Source of the DNA: an uncultured Roseovarius sp.
GTDB taxonomy: Bacteria; Pseudomonadota; Alphaproteobacteria; Rhodobacterales; Rhodobacteraceae
NCBI GenBank assembly: GCA_951812895.1
Contig: OX638333.1
Span: forward strand, 238,366 to 302,365
Direction: 5' to 3'
DNA length: 64,000 nucleotides
The notes under the pieces are model-generated. The model did no database searches and was not told where the DNA came from. It was given only the letters and a program-made list of their open reading frames with translations. Below, one piece after another: positions 1 through 7,982 of this stretch (positions are counted from its first letter, which is position 1; the number at the start of each line of letters is the position of its first letter). The position numbers and the translations under genes were made by a program.

Positions 1-1092
1 TATCACTTTAGTCGCCGAAAGCTCTGCACCATAATTGCGGAAATCACGTATCTTGTGCTTGCCCCAGGTCAACGGCCCTTTGGTGTCGATCATGGTCGCA
101 GGATTAATCAGGCCAATATCCATCGCCTGTGCAGCCGCAAAAATCTTAAATGTCGAACCCAGCTCGTACACCCCTTGAACCGCGCGGTTAAACAGCGGGC
201 TGTCGGAAGGGTTGCCTTCGGTCGGAGGCTGCGGGCGGTCGTTGGGGTCAAAATCGGGAAACGATGCAATAGCAATAATTTCCCCGGTTTCCACATCCAT
301 CAGAACACTTGCCGCACCTTTGGCATTCATTAGCTTCATGCCACCCCAAAGCACACGCTCGACCGCGGCCTGCACCGACAAATCAAGGGACAGCGCCAGC
401 GGTTCGTGGCCCTTGGCAGGATCGCGCAGACGGTCGTCGAAATACTTCTCGACACCGGCCACACCAATGACTTCCGCCGCATGCACACCCTCGCGGCCAA
501 ATCCGGCGCCTCCCAGAACGTGGGCGGCAAGCCTTCCATTGGGATAAAGACGCATTTCACGCGGACCGAACAGCAATCCCGGCTCACCAATGTCATGCAC
601 GGCCTGTTTTTGTTCTGGGCTGATTTTCTTTTTCACCCACAAGAATTTACGCGATCCGGTGAAATCCTTGATCAACCGGTCACGGTCCAGATCAGGGAAG
701 ATATCAACCAGCCTGTCCGCCGCACGCTCTGGTTCGATCAACTGATGTGGTTGAGCATAAAGGGAATGCGTTTCAAAATTCGTCGCCAGTATACGCCCTT
801 TGCGATCCACAATATCCGCGCGCTGCGCAAGTATGTCGGCACCTGCTACACTGGCCCGTGGCTCTGCTGGCTCGGAATTTGCCAGAACGCCCATGCGCCC
901 ACCGATCAACGCAAATGCACAAAAGAAGAAAACCCCAAGAACCAGCAAACGCCCCTCTGCCCGCATCCGGGCACGGTCGCGCATTTCCTCGTGGCGAATG
1001 CGAATGTTTTCGCGTTCAATTGCATCGGGGTTCTCACCCCTGGCCCGGGCCTGAAGGATTCGCGCGAGCGGACGTAATGGGGTGCGGATCAT
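1..1092 (-). CDS. ftsI: Septal peptidoglycan transpeptidase FtsI (PBP3), 5' part only
   Basis: FtsI cross-links septal peptidoglycan in the periplasm as part of the divisome. The gene reads leftward off the window edge, so only the first 364 codons are seen. The protein has an Arg-rich cytoplasmic tail, one membrane segment at about residues 48-66, a PBP dimerisation region, and the start of the transpeptidase domain with the SxxK motif STFK (nucleophile Ser313). The SxN and KTG motifs would lie outside. The ATG overlaps the ftsL stop as ATGA, so the two genes are translationally coupled in the dcw operon mraZ-rsmH-ftsL-ftsI. Only truncation by the window is odd. Confidence 0.95.
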   Translation of the reverse strand, partial: MIRTPLRPLARILQARARGENPDAIERENIRIRHEEMRDRARMRAEGRLLVLGVFFFCAFALIGGRMGVLANSEPAEPRASVAGADILAQRADIVDRKGRILATNFETHSLYAQPHQLIEPERAADRLVDIFPDLDRDRLIKDFTGSRKFLWVKKKISPEQKQAVHDIGEPGLLFGPREMRLYPNGRLAAHVLGGAGFGREGVHAAEVIGVAGVEKYFDDRLRDPAKGHEPLALSLDLSVQAAVERVLWGGMKLMNAKGAASVLMDVETGEIIAIASFPDFDPNDRPQPPTEGNPSDSPLFNRAVQGVYELGSTFKIFAAAQAMDIGLINPATMIDTKGPLTWGKHKIRDFRNYGAELSATKVI

Positions 1093-1457
1093 GGAAAGGC
1101 CTCGTCTTTTAGATCATCCAGCTCATCCAGCCCGGATACATCCACAGGATTGGTGATCGGCAACGGATCTTCTGGCGGGTACCCCACCTGATCAACCTTG
1201 CCAAATTGGTAGGGCTGCAGGGGCAACAGCCCCAGCTCGCCAAAATTGATCTCGGCCAGATCACGCAAACGATCAGGCCGGTTCAGATAGGCCCATTCTG
1301 CGTTCAGTACACGCAATCTTTGGCGCGACTGACCGATTTCCACTTGCAACTTTTCGGCGCGCGATTGTGCTTCCTGCGTTTTGTAATTTTCGTGATATGC
1401 CCAAAATGCCAGCCCAATCACGGCCAACGCAGATAGGATCAAAAACAAACTGCGCAT
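1089..1457 (-). CDS. ftsL: Cell division protein FtsL
   Basis: A small bitopic divisome protein that, with FtsB and FtsQ, links early and late division proteins. It is 122 residues long, with a hydrophobic segment at about residues 3-20 followed by a charged periplasmic coiled-coil-like stretch (about 25-60, rich in Q/E/R). The tail is acidic. Sequence conservation in FtsL is weak, so the call rests on size, topology and its fixed place between rsmH and ftsI. Its start overlaps the end of rsmH and its stop overlaps the ftsI start. Confidence 0.88.
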   Translation of the reverse strand: MRSLFLILSALAVIGLAFWAYHENYKTQEAQSRAEKLQVEIGQSRQRLRVLNAEWAYLNRPDRLRDLAEINFGELGLLPLQPYQFGKVDQVGYPPEDPLPITNPVDVSGLDELDDLKDEAFP

Positions 1458-2449
1458 CAGGTCCCCCGTTTCAGTTGCGGCATACCAATAGCCCGCAATT
1501 CCGATGGCTCCGCCGGAGCATCCGTGCGGATCGCCACGCGAAGCTTAGCACTGCGGGCGCGTGGATTAACGGTCAACTCCTCCGCATCCGGGCCAATCGC
1601 TTTGCGGCTTTTCAGTTCAAATTGCGGCTTTTTCTCTGCAATCTCTGGCGCATGACGGCTTCCACCCCCACCGCTTGCCGATTTGATCTGCAAAAACCGT
1701 TTCACCATCCGATCCTCGATCGAATGGAACGTCACCACAGCCAGTTGGCCACCCACAGAAAGTGCACGCTCAGCTGCATCAAGTCCCGCAGCCAGCTCTC
1801 CGTATTCGTCGTTCACGGCAATCCGAATCGCCTGAAAGGTTCGTGTCGCCGAATGTGCCTGACCCGGCTTTGAACGAGGCAGGCATTTTTCAACGATTTC
1901 TGCCAGCTGAAGGGTGGTCTCGATAGGCGCAAGAGCCCTTGCTTTCACAATCGCCCTGGCAATTCTTCGGCTGGCACGTTCTTCACCGTAAAGGAACAGA
2001 ATGTCCGCCAATTCGGCCTCGTCAGCTTCATTGACCACATCGGCGGCAGACGGCCCGTCCTGGCTCATCCGCATGTCTAGCGGGCCATCGCGCATAAATG
2101 AAAATCCGCGCGCTGCCTGATCTAGCTGCATAGACGAAACACCCAGATCCAGCACGACACCATTCACGTTGCTGGCATAGTCATCAAGTTGCGAAAACGT
2201 GCCCAAGACCGGCTCAAACCGACCTTCATACTCCCCGGCCCACCCTGCCGCCATGTCATGCGCCAATGGATCACGATCTACACCAATCACTTTCTCCGCA
2301 CCGGCATCCAGCAATGCACGTGTATATCCGCCGGCCCCAAGCGTGCCGTCGATCCATACGCCGATGACAGGCGAAACCGCCTTGATCAGCGGACGCAGCA
2401 AGACAGGAACATGCGGTTGGGTTTCGGCGGCGTTGGCAGCAACAGCCAT
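1457..2449 (-). CDS. rsmH: 16S rRNA m4C1402 methyltransferase RsmH (MraW)
   Basis: RsmH N4-methylates C1402 in the decoding centre of 16S rRNA using S-adenosylmethionine. The 330-residue length is normal for the family. The SAM-binding glycine loop is DGTLGAG at residues 34-40, followed by VIGVDRDP and the family signature [12 protein letters not shown]. The conserved [16 protein letters not shown] segment is near residue 250. It sits between mraZ (3 bp upstream) and ftsL, the standard dcw order. Nothing unusual is visible. Confidence 0.97.
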   Translation of the reverse strand: MAVAANAAETQPHVPVLLRPLIKAVSPVIGVWIDGTLGAGGYTRALLDAGAEKVIGVDRDPLAHDMAAGWAGEYEGRFEPVLGTFSQLDDYASNVNGVVLDLGVSSMQLDQAARGFSFMRDGPLDMRMSQDGPSAADVVNEADEAELADILFLYGEERASRRIARAIVKARALAPIETTLQLAEIVEKCLPRSKPGQAHSATRTFQAIRIAVNDEYGELAAGLDAAERALSVGGQLAVVTFHSIEDRMVKRFLQIKSASGGGGSRHAPEIAEKKPQFELKSRKAIGPDAEELTVNPRARSAKLRVAIRTDAPAEPSELRAIGMPQLKRGT

Positions 2450-2452
2450 CCG

Positions 2453-2956
2453 TTAGTCCCCCTTCACCCCATCAAGATAGATGAGCGGATCAAAATCTTC
2501 CGGCAGATCATCCAGCCAGGCCTCGGTCTTCGAGAGCTCCTCAGCCTCGTATGTCTCAGGCTTCCAGATCTGGAACGTATCACCGGCTGCGATAAAGAAC
2601 GCCTCGCCTTCCAAGTCAATTTTCTGCCTTAGCTTTGCAGGCAGAACCAGCCGCCCGGTCTCATCGACATTTGTAGGAAAGGATTGTCCATGAAACAGGC
2701 GCTGCAGCATCTTACGCTCCATTGACCCGCGCGGCAGGCTATCAATCTGGTTATCCACCTGATCGATGGCCTCAACCGTATAGCATTCAAGGTAATTCCG
2801 GCGATGGTCGCCATAGACGATAATCAGATCGGGATTAAGGCCCTCGGTCCAGTTCGGGTCTGACGCTTCAAGTACACGGCGAAAAGAGGCCGGAATTGAC
2901 ACCCGTCCCTTACCATCCACCTTATGGTGGCTTTCACCTCTGAACCTGCGGCCCAC
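2453..2956 (-). CDS. mraZ: Transcriptional regulator MraZ
   Basis: MraZ is a ring-forming DNA-binding protein that represses its own dcw operon. It carries two SpoVT/AbrB-like repeats, the first near residues 8-27 (HHKVDGKGRVSIPASF) and the second with DETGRLVLPAKL. I chose a GTG start at 2954-2956, preceded by AAGGGACA, because it gives the family N-terminus VGRRFRGE and about 167 residues. A longer frame reaches position 3028 but would run into the leader hairpin at 3000-3035. The gene lies only about 35 nt downstream of that terminator-like hairpin, so read-through probably sets its expression. Confidence 0.95.
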   Translation of the reverse strand: MGRRFRGESHHKVDGKGRVSIPASFRRVLEASDPNWTEGLNPDLIIVYGDHRRNYLECYTVEAIDQVDNQIDSLPRGSMERKMLQRLFHGQSFPTNVDETGRLVLPAKLRQKIDLEGEAFFIAAGDTFQIWKPETYEAEELSKTEAWLDDLPEDFDPLIYLDGVKGD

Positions 2957-2990
2957 TGTCCCTTGGGTCCTTTCTATTCGTGCCCCCCCG

Positions 2991-3035
2991 AAAACGAAAC
3001 GGCGGATTGAGCTGCTGCCACTGCCCAATCCGCCG
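2991..3035 (-). terminator. Rho-independent terminator in the mraZ leader
   Basis: On the minus strand a perfect 10-bp stem, CGGCGGATTG (3026-3035) with CAATCCGCCG (3000-3009), encloses a 16-nt loop. It is followed at once by the T-rich run TTTCGTTTT (2999-2991). This is the classic form of an intrinsic terminator and it lies upstream of the mraZ start, so it would end a leader RNA and attenuate the dcw operon. Confidence 0.75.
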
Positions 3036-3200
3036 CCCTCGTCCCGCTGTGCGGGTGTCCGACTGCGCGCGCCACCTGGGGGGATGTCTGCTCGCCCGCG
3101 CGCCGGATCTCTAATTTGATGAAAGCGGGTGCCTGTATGAAACCTGACTTAGGAGATTTGTTTCGGGGTCTTTTGTCGCCCCTTTTGTCTTCCCGTCCTC
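2991..3200 (-). ncRNA. UpsM-like leader small RNA upstream of mraZ
   Basis: R. sphaeroides makes an abundant small RNA, UpsM, of about 200 nt from the extended 5' leader of its dcw cluster by termination before mraZ. Here the same position carries a terminator (2991-3035). A TATACC box on the minus strand at 3207-3212 would place a start near 3200, giving a transcript of about 210 nt. A second small hairpin, CCCGC-TGT-GCGGG, lies at 3043-3055. The match rests on position, size and terminator, not on sequence alignment, and the start site is inferred. No clear -35 element was found at standard spacing. Confidence 0.5.
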
Positions 3201-3211
3201 ATCGTAGGTAT

Positions 3212-3236
3212 AGGGATGACATGGGAATTCATGGAA
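3212..3236. promoter_or_regulatory. MraZ-box-like triplet with 10-bp period
   Basis: The plus strand reads AGGGA (3212), TGGGA (3222) and TGGAA (3232), each separated by 5 nt. MraZ of E. coli binds direct TGGGN repeats with 5-nt spacers, so the period matches exactly. The boxes overlap the putative -10 of the leader RNA, fitting autorepression. They are on the strand opposite to mraZ, unlike the next two clusters. Confidence 0.5.
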
Positions 3237-3393
3237 ATCAACTGATTTTTACACCACTTGACCACATTATCTTGTTTTTGAGCACCTTGAAAAACTAGAT
3301 GATGTGGTGAAAAAGGTTAAATTTGCGCCCCATGTAGATATTGATAGAAATTTACACACCATATATAGTATTACATATGACTTCCAACAAAAC

Positions 3394-3408
3394 TCCCATA
3401 AATTCCCG
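3394..3408 (-). promoter_or_regulatory. MraZ-box-like pair (central)
   Basis: On the minus strand CGGGA (3408-3404) and TGGGA (3398-3394) are spaced exactly 10 bp apart, in the orientation of mraZ. The surrounding DNA is AT-rich (3340-3420), unlike the coding regions, which fits a promoter region. This is an inferred MraZ binding site. Confidence 0.45.
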
Positions 3409-3517
3409 TAATTTTTCAAAATGTTCTACGCCAAGCAGCAAAACAGGCAAAATACACACATTCTCCGATCACAAAAAGCGTTGAAGCACAGGTGATTCGC
3501 CGCGAAAACATCTCGTT

Positions 3518-3532
3518 TCCCACGACTTCCCA
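3518..3532 (-). promoter_or_regulatory. MraZ-box-like pair (distal)
   Basis: On the minus strand two perfect TGGGA boxes (3532-3528 and 3522-3518) are separated by AGTCG, giving the 10-bp period of MraZ operators. This is the best match of the three clusters and lies about 570 bp upstream of mraZ, suggesting that the dcw transcript has a distal promoter here. Confidence 0.5.
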
Positions 3533-3560
3533 TAACAACATAAATTTTTGGAATGAATTA

Positions 3561-3606
3561 GGGCCAATCCGGCCCTTGCAGGTACCGGCGCGCGCACGCC
3601 GGTACC
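3561..3606 (-). terminator. Double stem-loop after acuI
   Basis: Directly downstream of the acuI stop on the minus strand there is a 10-bp stem (GGTACCGGCG at 3581-3590 with CGCCGGTACC at 3597-3606), then a 5-bp stem GGGCC/GGCCC (3561-3575). AT-rich sequence follows. It probably ends the dmdA-acuI transcript, although there is no long uninterrupted T-run. Confidence 0.45.
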
Positions 3607-3621
3607 AGGATCACTATCAGA

Positions 3622-4614
3622 TCAGGCGTTCACATCAACAACAACGCGGCCCTGTACCTGTCCTTTGAGAATATCAGCCCCCAACCCAGGCAAATCAGCC
3701 AGAGTTGCCGGGCGGATCATCGCCTCCAGCTTGTCCATCGGCAGGTCGAACGCGATCCGTTGCCACGCCCGCACACGGTTGTCATAGGGTTGCATCACGC
3801 TGTCGATGCCCAGCAGGTTCACCCCGCGCAGCAGAAACGGAATAACCGTCGCCGGAAGGCCCGCACCGCCGGCAAGGCCAACAGCAGACACCGATGCGCC
3901 GTACTTCATCTGACCCAACACCCGGGCCAGCATCGCACCACCCACGGCATCAACGCAGCCGGACCATGTCTCAGCTTCCAGCGGGCGCTTGGTGGTCTCA
4001 TTGATCTCCTCACGCGCCACAATCTGTGTTGCCCCCAGAGCCTTCAGATAATCCGCACTTTCCGGACGTCCGGTGACGCCGGCCACTTCATATCCCAGAT
4101 TGGCAAGGATGGCGGTCGCCACGGACCCCACCCCTCCAGCTGCCCCAGTCACCAGAACCGGGCCGTTGCCCGGCTTCAGCCCATGATCTTCAAGCGCCAT
4201 CACCGCCAGCATAGCGGTAAAACCTGCGGTTCCCACTGCCATCGCCTGACGTGCATCAATCCCATCCGGCAGCGGCACCAGCCAATCGCCCTTGACCCGC
4301 GCCTTCTGCGCATAGCCGCCCCAATGCGCCTCACCTACGCGCCAGCCGGTCAGCACCACCTTGTCACCCGGTTTATACCGGTCATCGTCGCTTGCCTCGA
4401 CCGTTCCGGCAAAATCAATGCCCGGCACATGCGGATAGTTACGAACAAGTCCCCCTCCCGGCCCGATGCACAGACCATCCTTATAATTCACCGTCGAATA
4501 CTCGACCGACACGGTCACATCACCTGCCGGCAAGTCATCAACCATTATCTCTTTTACCGCCGCTGAGGTTTTCCCACTTTCTTCGTCTTTTTCGACCACC
4601 AATGCGTTGAACAT
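3622..4614 (-). CDS. acuI: Acryloyl-CoA reductase AcuI (MDR family)
   Basis: AcuI reduces toxic acryloyl-CoA, formed during DMSP breakdown, to propionyl-CoA with NADPH in the cytoplasm. The 330-residue protein has the YhdH-type medium-chain reductase form: N-terminal GroES-like fold with VNYKDGL and VPGIDFAGTV, then a Rossmann domain with the loop TGAAGGVGS. I chose the ATG at 4612-4614, preceded by AAGGAGA, over a longer frame reaching 4767. It lies 91 bp after dmdA, the arrangement well known in roseobacters, and is probably co-transcribed with it. Confidence 0.93.
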   Translation of the reverse strand: MFNALVVEKDEESGKTSAAVKEIMVDDLPAGDVTVSVEYSTVNYKDGLCIGPGGGLVRNYPHVPGIDFAGTVEASDDDRYKPGDKVVLTGWRVGEAHWGGYAQKARVKGDWLVPLPDGIDARQAMAVGTAGFTAMLAVMALEDHGLKPGNGPVLVTGAAGGVGSVATAILANLGYEVAGVTGRPESADYLKALGATQIVAREEINETTKRPLEAETWSGCVDAVGGAMLARVLGQMKYGASVSAVGLAGGAGLPATVIPFLLRGVNLLGIDSVMQPYDNRVRAWQRIAFDLPMDKLEAMIRPATLADLPGLGADILKGQVQGRVVVDVNA

Positions 4615-4645
4615 GTCATTCTCCTTTTGCCGAAACAGTCTCCTG

Positions 4646-4690
4646 CTTCTTTCTTGTTCAAAATACCCCGGGGGTTTGGGGGCTGGCCCC
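4646..4690 (-). repeat. Intergenic GC-stem/TATTTTGAACAAG element, copy A
   Basis: Between dmdA and acuI the minus strand has GC-rich self-complementary sequence (GGGGGCCAGCCCCC, then CCCCCGGGG) followed by TATTTTGAACAAGAAAG. A related motif, a CCTCCGGCGGGAG stem followed by AATTTTCAGCAAGATGAAG, is at 15085-15125. From memory this type of element is frequent between genes in Rhodobacteraceae. It may act as a processing site or weak terminator. Confidence 0.5.
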
Positions 4691-4705
4691 CAATCCGCTC
4701 CGGTC

Positions 4706-5806
4706 TCAGTTCCAGAAAGATGCCTGCACCACCGCGCGATGCAGGCCATCTTGTGTTTCGACCTCAACTACGGTTCCAGCGTCCCAATGGCTGCTGGCGA
4801 CCATGCCAATCGCAACATTGGTCTCAAAATCGGGAGACCACGTTGCACTGGTAACCTGTCCCACAACACAACCTGCCGCATAAATCGGCCAGCTCCTGTC
4901 GCAAGCAGGTATCTCACCATCAATTGCTATGGGCCGGATCATCCGCGCAATGCCTGCGTCCAGTTCTTCCTGCAAAGCACGGCCACCGAAACATGTAGCC
5001 AGCTGCGAGACCTGAACATATTTTCCCAATCCGCATTCCATGGGGGAATTGTCCCGCGTCATATCGTTTCCATAGCTGAGCAATCCGCTTTCAATACGCT
5101 CGATCAGGTTGGGGCCGCCTGCCTGCACTTCCAAATCTTCCCCCGCGGCGAACAAAGCCCGCCATAACGGCATGCCGTATTCGGAACCCTCAACGTAAAT
5201 CTCGAACCCGCCCTGCTTTGAATAGCCCGAGCGAGAGACCATGAAATTCTGCCCTTCGAACGCAAAACGCCGGCAGCCAAAGAACCGAAGCGCGCGCACT
5301 TCTTCGCCAAACACCCGCGCCATCAGATCGTCGGATTTTGGGCCCTGTACTGCCAATGGTGAAACATCGGGTTCGCTTACATCGACGTCAAAGCCATTGC
5401 AGCCTGCCACGGCAAGCACCCAGAGCAGAAAATCGCTGTCAGCAATAGATATCCAATAGGTGTCCGGGCCCGCCTGTAACAGAACCGGATCATTCAGCAT
5501 TCCACCGTATTGATCGGTCACCGGGATATAAAAACACCGCTCAGGTGAAAGTTTTGAGATATCGCGTGGCGTCAGTATCTGGATCAGCTTTGCAGCATCC
5601 GGACCCTTGATCTGCACCTGCCGCTCACAGGACACATCCCAGACCTGGACATGGGTCTTCAGATGGCGGCAGTCGAACTGCGGATTTTCAAATGCGGTTG
5701 GCAACAACATATGGTTGTAAACCGTATAAGCTTTGACACCTTCGGCTTCGACACCATCAGAAAAGGGCGTGCGCCGCACGCGGCGTGAAGGAGCGATCAT
5801 GGCCAT
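4706..5806 (-). CDS. dmdA: DMSP demethylase DmdA
   Basis: DmdA transfers a methyl group from dimethylsulfoniopropionate to tetrahydrofolate, giving methylmercaptopropionate, the first step of the demethylation pathway. The 366-residue protein has the GcvT aminomethyltransferase fold. It closely follows the Roseobacter DmdA type: N-terminal PSRRVRRTPF, then TVYNHMLLP, HVQVWDVSCERQV, SPLAVQGP, RSGYSKQGGFEIYVEGSE and LLSYGNDMTR. The closely related GcvT would lack the N-terminal motif. It is 4 bp downstream of a DinB-family gene and upstream of acuI, so it is part of a minus-strand operon. Confidence 0.94.
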   Translation of the reverse strand: MAMIAPSRRVRRTPFSDGVEAEGVKAYTVYNHMLLPTAFENPQFDCRHLKTHVQVWDVSCERQVQIKGPDAAKLIQILTPRDISKLSPERCFYIPVTDQYGGMLNDPVLLQAGPDTYWISIADSDFLLWVLAVAGCNGFDVDVSEPDVSPLAVQGPKSDDLMARVFGEEVRALRFFGCRRFAFEGQNFMVSRSGYSKQGGFEIYVEGSEYGMPLWRALFAAGEDLEVQAGGPNLIERIESGLLSYGNDMTRDNSPMECGLGKYVQVSQLATCFGGRALQEELDAGIARMIRPIAIDGEIPACDRSWPIYAAGCVVGQVTSATWSPDFETNVAIGMVASSHWDAGTVVEVETQDGLHRAVVQASFWN

Positions 5807-5810
5807 GCGC

Positions 5811-6317
5811 TCAGGTCTCCGGCAAATAAAAGAGGTCGCTCACCGGCGCCTCGAAACCCGCCGATGTCAGCATCTGGTGCAGCTGACCGCGGTGGTGGGT
5901 CTGATGGTTAAACATATGGGTGACACAGAGGGCGATGGTCTTGCACACCTCGCGCCCAAGTGCCATCGACTGCCAGGTCAATTCCCCCGTCAGATCCACC
6001 GCACGTACAGATTCTGCCCAGTGGCTGATTTTCCCGTCAAGATGCTGTCTCTCCGCATTCCATGCGGCCAAAGTCGGACACATATCCGCGCTTTCCGGAA
6101 TTCCAACGTCCGGGGCCGTTACCGAGGGGTCAAACCGGCTCATCCAAATCTGGTCTCCCCAAAGCAGGTGGCTCAGCGTGCCTAGGATCGAGCCAAAAAA
6201 TGCCCCCCTTTCAGCACGCAACGCCTCAAGCGAAGCACCTTCAAGCGCTTCGTTCAACTGGCTGTTCTGCCATGCGTTATATCGCGCCATCGTTCGGCAA
6301 TATTCTGGGGTGATCAT
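5811..6317 (-). CDS. DinB-family (DUF664-like) putative metalloenzyme
   Basis: A 168-residue DinB/YfiT-like four-helix protein. Some members are metal-dependent thiol transferases or isomerases. Visible family features are the N-terminal MARYNAWQN helix, the central LSHLLWGDQIWM segment with a metal-type His, and the C-terminal THMFNHQTHHRGQLHQML motif supplying further His ligands. It is 13 bp after the DUF1326 gene and 4 bp before dmdA, so it is almost certainly co-transcribed with the DMSP genes. Its substrate is unknown. A thiol-related role would suit the methanethiol-producing pathway, but that is inference. Confidence 0.82.
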   Translation of the reverse strand: MITPEYCRTMARYNAWQNSQLNEALEGASLEALRAERGAFFGSILGTLSHLLWGDQIWMSRFDPSVTAPDVGIPESADMCPTLAAWNAERQHLDGKISHWAESVRAVDLTGELTWQSMALGREVCKTIALCVTHMFNHQTHHRGQLHQMLTSAGFEAPVSDLFYLPET

Positions 6318-6329
6318 CGGGCTTTTCGC

Positions 6330-7034
6330 TCAATTCGGGCCTTTCCAGTCGATCGGGCAGATCTCTGCGGATTTTCCGCCGAAATCCCACATCCGGCCGT
6401 AGTCACGCACCCTGGATTTTAGTCCTCTCGCCGCAATAATGTCTGGACCCATCCAGTATTTGGTATTTGTCATCATCACCGGATGATCCGGCGACGACCC
6501 TTCCAGCATCTCAATCTCACCAGAAATCTTGCGCCCGACATACAGCCCCCGACGCTTGCCTTCGCGGACGATCTCCACCTTTTCACGTTCTGCTCCGATG
6601 ATTTCGCTAACCAGCATCGTGAACAGGCCCGTGGTGCCACCCGCCTGACCCGAAAATATCTGCAGAATGCCGTTATAGGCCTTGCCGCTGGCGCGTTCAT
6701 CCACGTAGGCCGCTACTTTCCAGTCGCCTTCGGCCATCCGGCCCGGGATCTCGACCATCAGACCGATGTTAAGACCTGACAGGTCTTCACCCTCGAAATG
6801 ACCCTCATCAATAGCAACTGCCATCCAGGCCTTACAATCGCCCTCTGTCGGCGGGTGTTTACCCAGGCTGACCACACAGGGACAAAACACCGTGCAAGAG
6901 CAATTCATGAAAAGCTCACCCTTGATTGCCCATTCCGTCGGCGACATCTTGCGCCGCTTGGGGTTGGCCATCCGGTTATCGATCCGTTGTGAAATCGGAA
7001 GCTTGTCTGCATCCGGTCTGCGTTTGATCGCCAT
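6330..7034 (-). CDS. DUF1326 domain protein
   Basis: A cytoplasmic protein of 234 residues with no signal or membrane segment. The DUF1326 signature is the Cys-rich start of the domain, FMNCSCTVFCPCVVSLG, likely to bind a metal, followed by CKAWMAVAIDEGHFEG. The start at 7034 is supported by GGGAGGATAACAA just upstream, inside the end of the preceding gene. A DUF1326 gene beside a DUF2182 membrane protein is a recurring pair of unknown function. Here the pair leads into dinB and dmdA. Confidence 0.85.
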   Translation of the reverse strand: MAIKRRPDADKLPISQRIDNRMANPKRRKMSPTEWAIKGELFMNCSCTVFCPCVVSLGKHPPTEGDCKAWMAVAIDEGHFEGEDLSGLNIGLMVEIPGRMAEGDWKVAAYVDERASGKAYNGILQIFSGQAGGTTGLFTMLVSEIIGAEREKVEIVREGKRRGLYVGRKISGEIEMLEGSSPDHPVMMTNTKYWMGPDIIAARGLKSRVRDYGRMWDFGGKSAEICPIDWKGPN

Positions 7035-7037
7035 TTG

Positions 7038-7922
7038 TTATCCTCCCATAACCAGCGGCCAGACCAGAACGCCCATGCCACCAAAAATCAAAATGCCACC
7101 CATTGGCCGCGTCACATGATGCCCAATCTGTGGTAATTTTTCTATCACCATGAACAGCGTCGCGAGGCCCATCCATAACAGGCTCATCACCCCGCCAACA
7201 AATCCAAGCGCCATAAAGCCCCAGCAACAGCCCACACAAAACGCGCCCAGCCCCACGCCCATCCGAAAACCGCCGATCGCTCCGGTGCGCCATTGACCCA
7301 GAAAGTAGCTCATCGGGCTGTGACACACGCCGTGGCAAATCTCTTTGACGCGGGTGAACTGGAAAACTCCCACGACAATCAACAACCCGCCCGTGACCAG
7401 CCAGGATTGTGCTATGCCCAACATGTCCACGATACCGCCGAACAACAGACCCAACTGAACTGCCGTAATCAGCGCGGCAAAGCCAACCCAAACCACGGCA
7501 TAACCCGCCAGCACACCCAGCCAGCCAGCGCGCGACCCGTTGGCGCTTGTAATCAGATCGTCGTAGGCCCGCAGAGTGGGCACCAGTGTTGGCAGCATCA
7601 TCGCCGCCATCATCAAAGCCCACATACCGAACAGCGGAACAAAGCGGGTCATAGGCATATCCATCATCATGCCGCCCGACATCCCTTTGCCAGAACTCAT
7701 GTCCCCCGACATTTCCATTTCTGCGCCCATGCCGCCGTCTGAACCCATCCCCGTTTCCGAACTCAACGTCGGCATCATCTGCGAATCGGAAATCGGACGC
7801 CCGAACAGATCAAGATTCATCGTTGTGGCCATCGAATACATCATCCACCACGCCATCAGAATGGCCACGAAAAATCCCAGCCAGAACACGTTCCTCAGCG
7901 ATGTATCCCAGAAACTGCGCAT
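7038..7922 (-). CDS. DUF2182 integral membrane protein, Met-rich
   Basis: A predicted metal-binding membrane protein of about 294 residues with several transmembrane segments. After a first helix comes a Met/Gly-rich stretch (about residues 48-90, with many GM and MM pairs), then the DUF2182 core MWALMMAAMMLPTLVPTLRA. CHGVCH and CVGCCWGFM motifs lie further on. Such Met, His and Cys clusters suggest copper or another soft metal. I chose the ATG at 7920-7922 (CGGAGAT upstream) rather than one at 7965-7967, since the latter falls inside the operator dyad. It is the first gene of the run leading to dmdA-acuI. Confidence 0.85.
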   Translation of the reverse strand: MRSFWDTSLRNVFWLGFFVAILMAWWMMYSMATTMNLDLFGRPISDSQMMPTLSSETGMGSDGGMGAEMEMSGDMSSGKGMSGGMMMDMPMTRFVPLFGMWALMMAAMMLPTLVPTLRAYDDLITSANGSRAGWLGVLAGYAVVWVGFAALITAVQLGLLFGGIVDMLGIAQSWLVTGGLLIVVGVFQFTRVKEICHGVCHSPMSYFLGQWRTGAIGGFRMGVGLGAFCVGCCWGFMALGFVGGVMSLLWMGLATLFMVIEKLPQIGHHVTRPMGGILIFGGMGVLVWPLVMGG

Positions 7923-7957
7923 GCAATTTATCTCCGACTCAACTCTTGCCTTTAAAA

Positions 7958-7981
7958 TGTCAGACATTTAAATGTAAGACA
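7958..7981. promoter_or_regulatory. Perfect dyad operator between the GntR gene and the DUF2182-dmdA run
   Basis: The palindrome ACATTTAAATGT (7964-7975) is flanked symmetrically by TGTC (7958-7961) and GACA (7978-7981), all centred at 7969.5. This form (GT...AC arms around an AT core) is typical of FadR/FCD-type GntR operators. It ends 1 bp before the gntR ATG and lies about 36 bp upstream of the DUF2182 start, so one bound dimer could repress both directions. Confidence 0.65.
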
Positions 7982-7982
7982 A

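Noticed and set aside
406-1077. Plus-strand ORF of 223 codons
   Set aside because: It lies wholly antisense to ftsI and encodes no recognisable motif.
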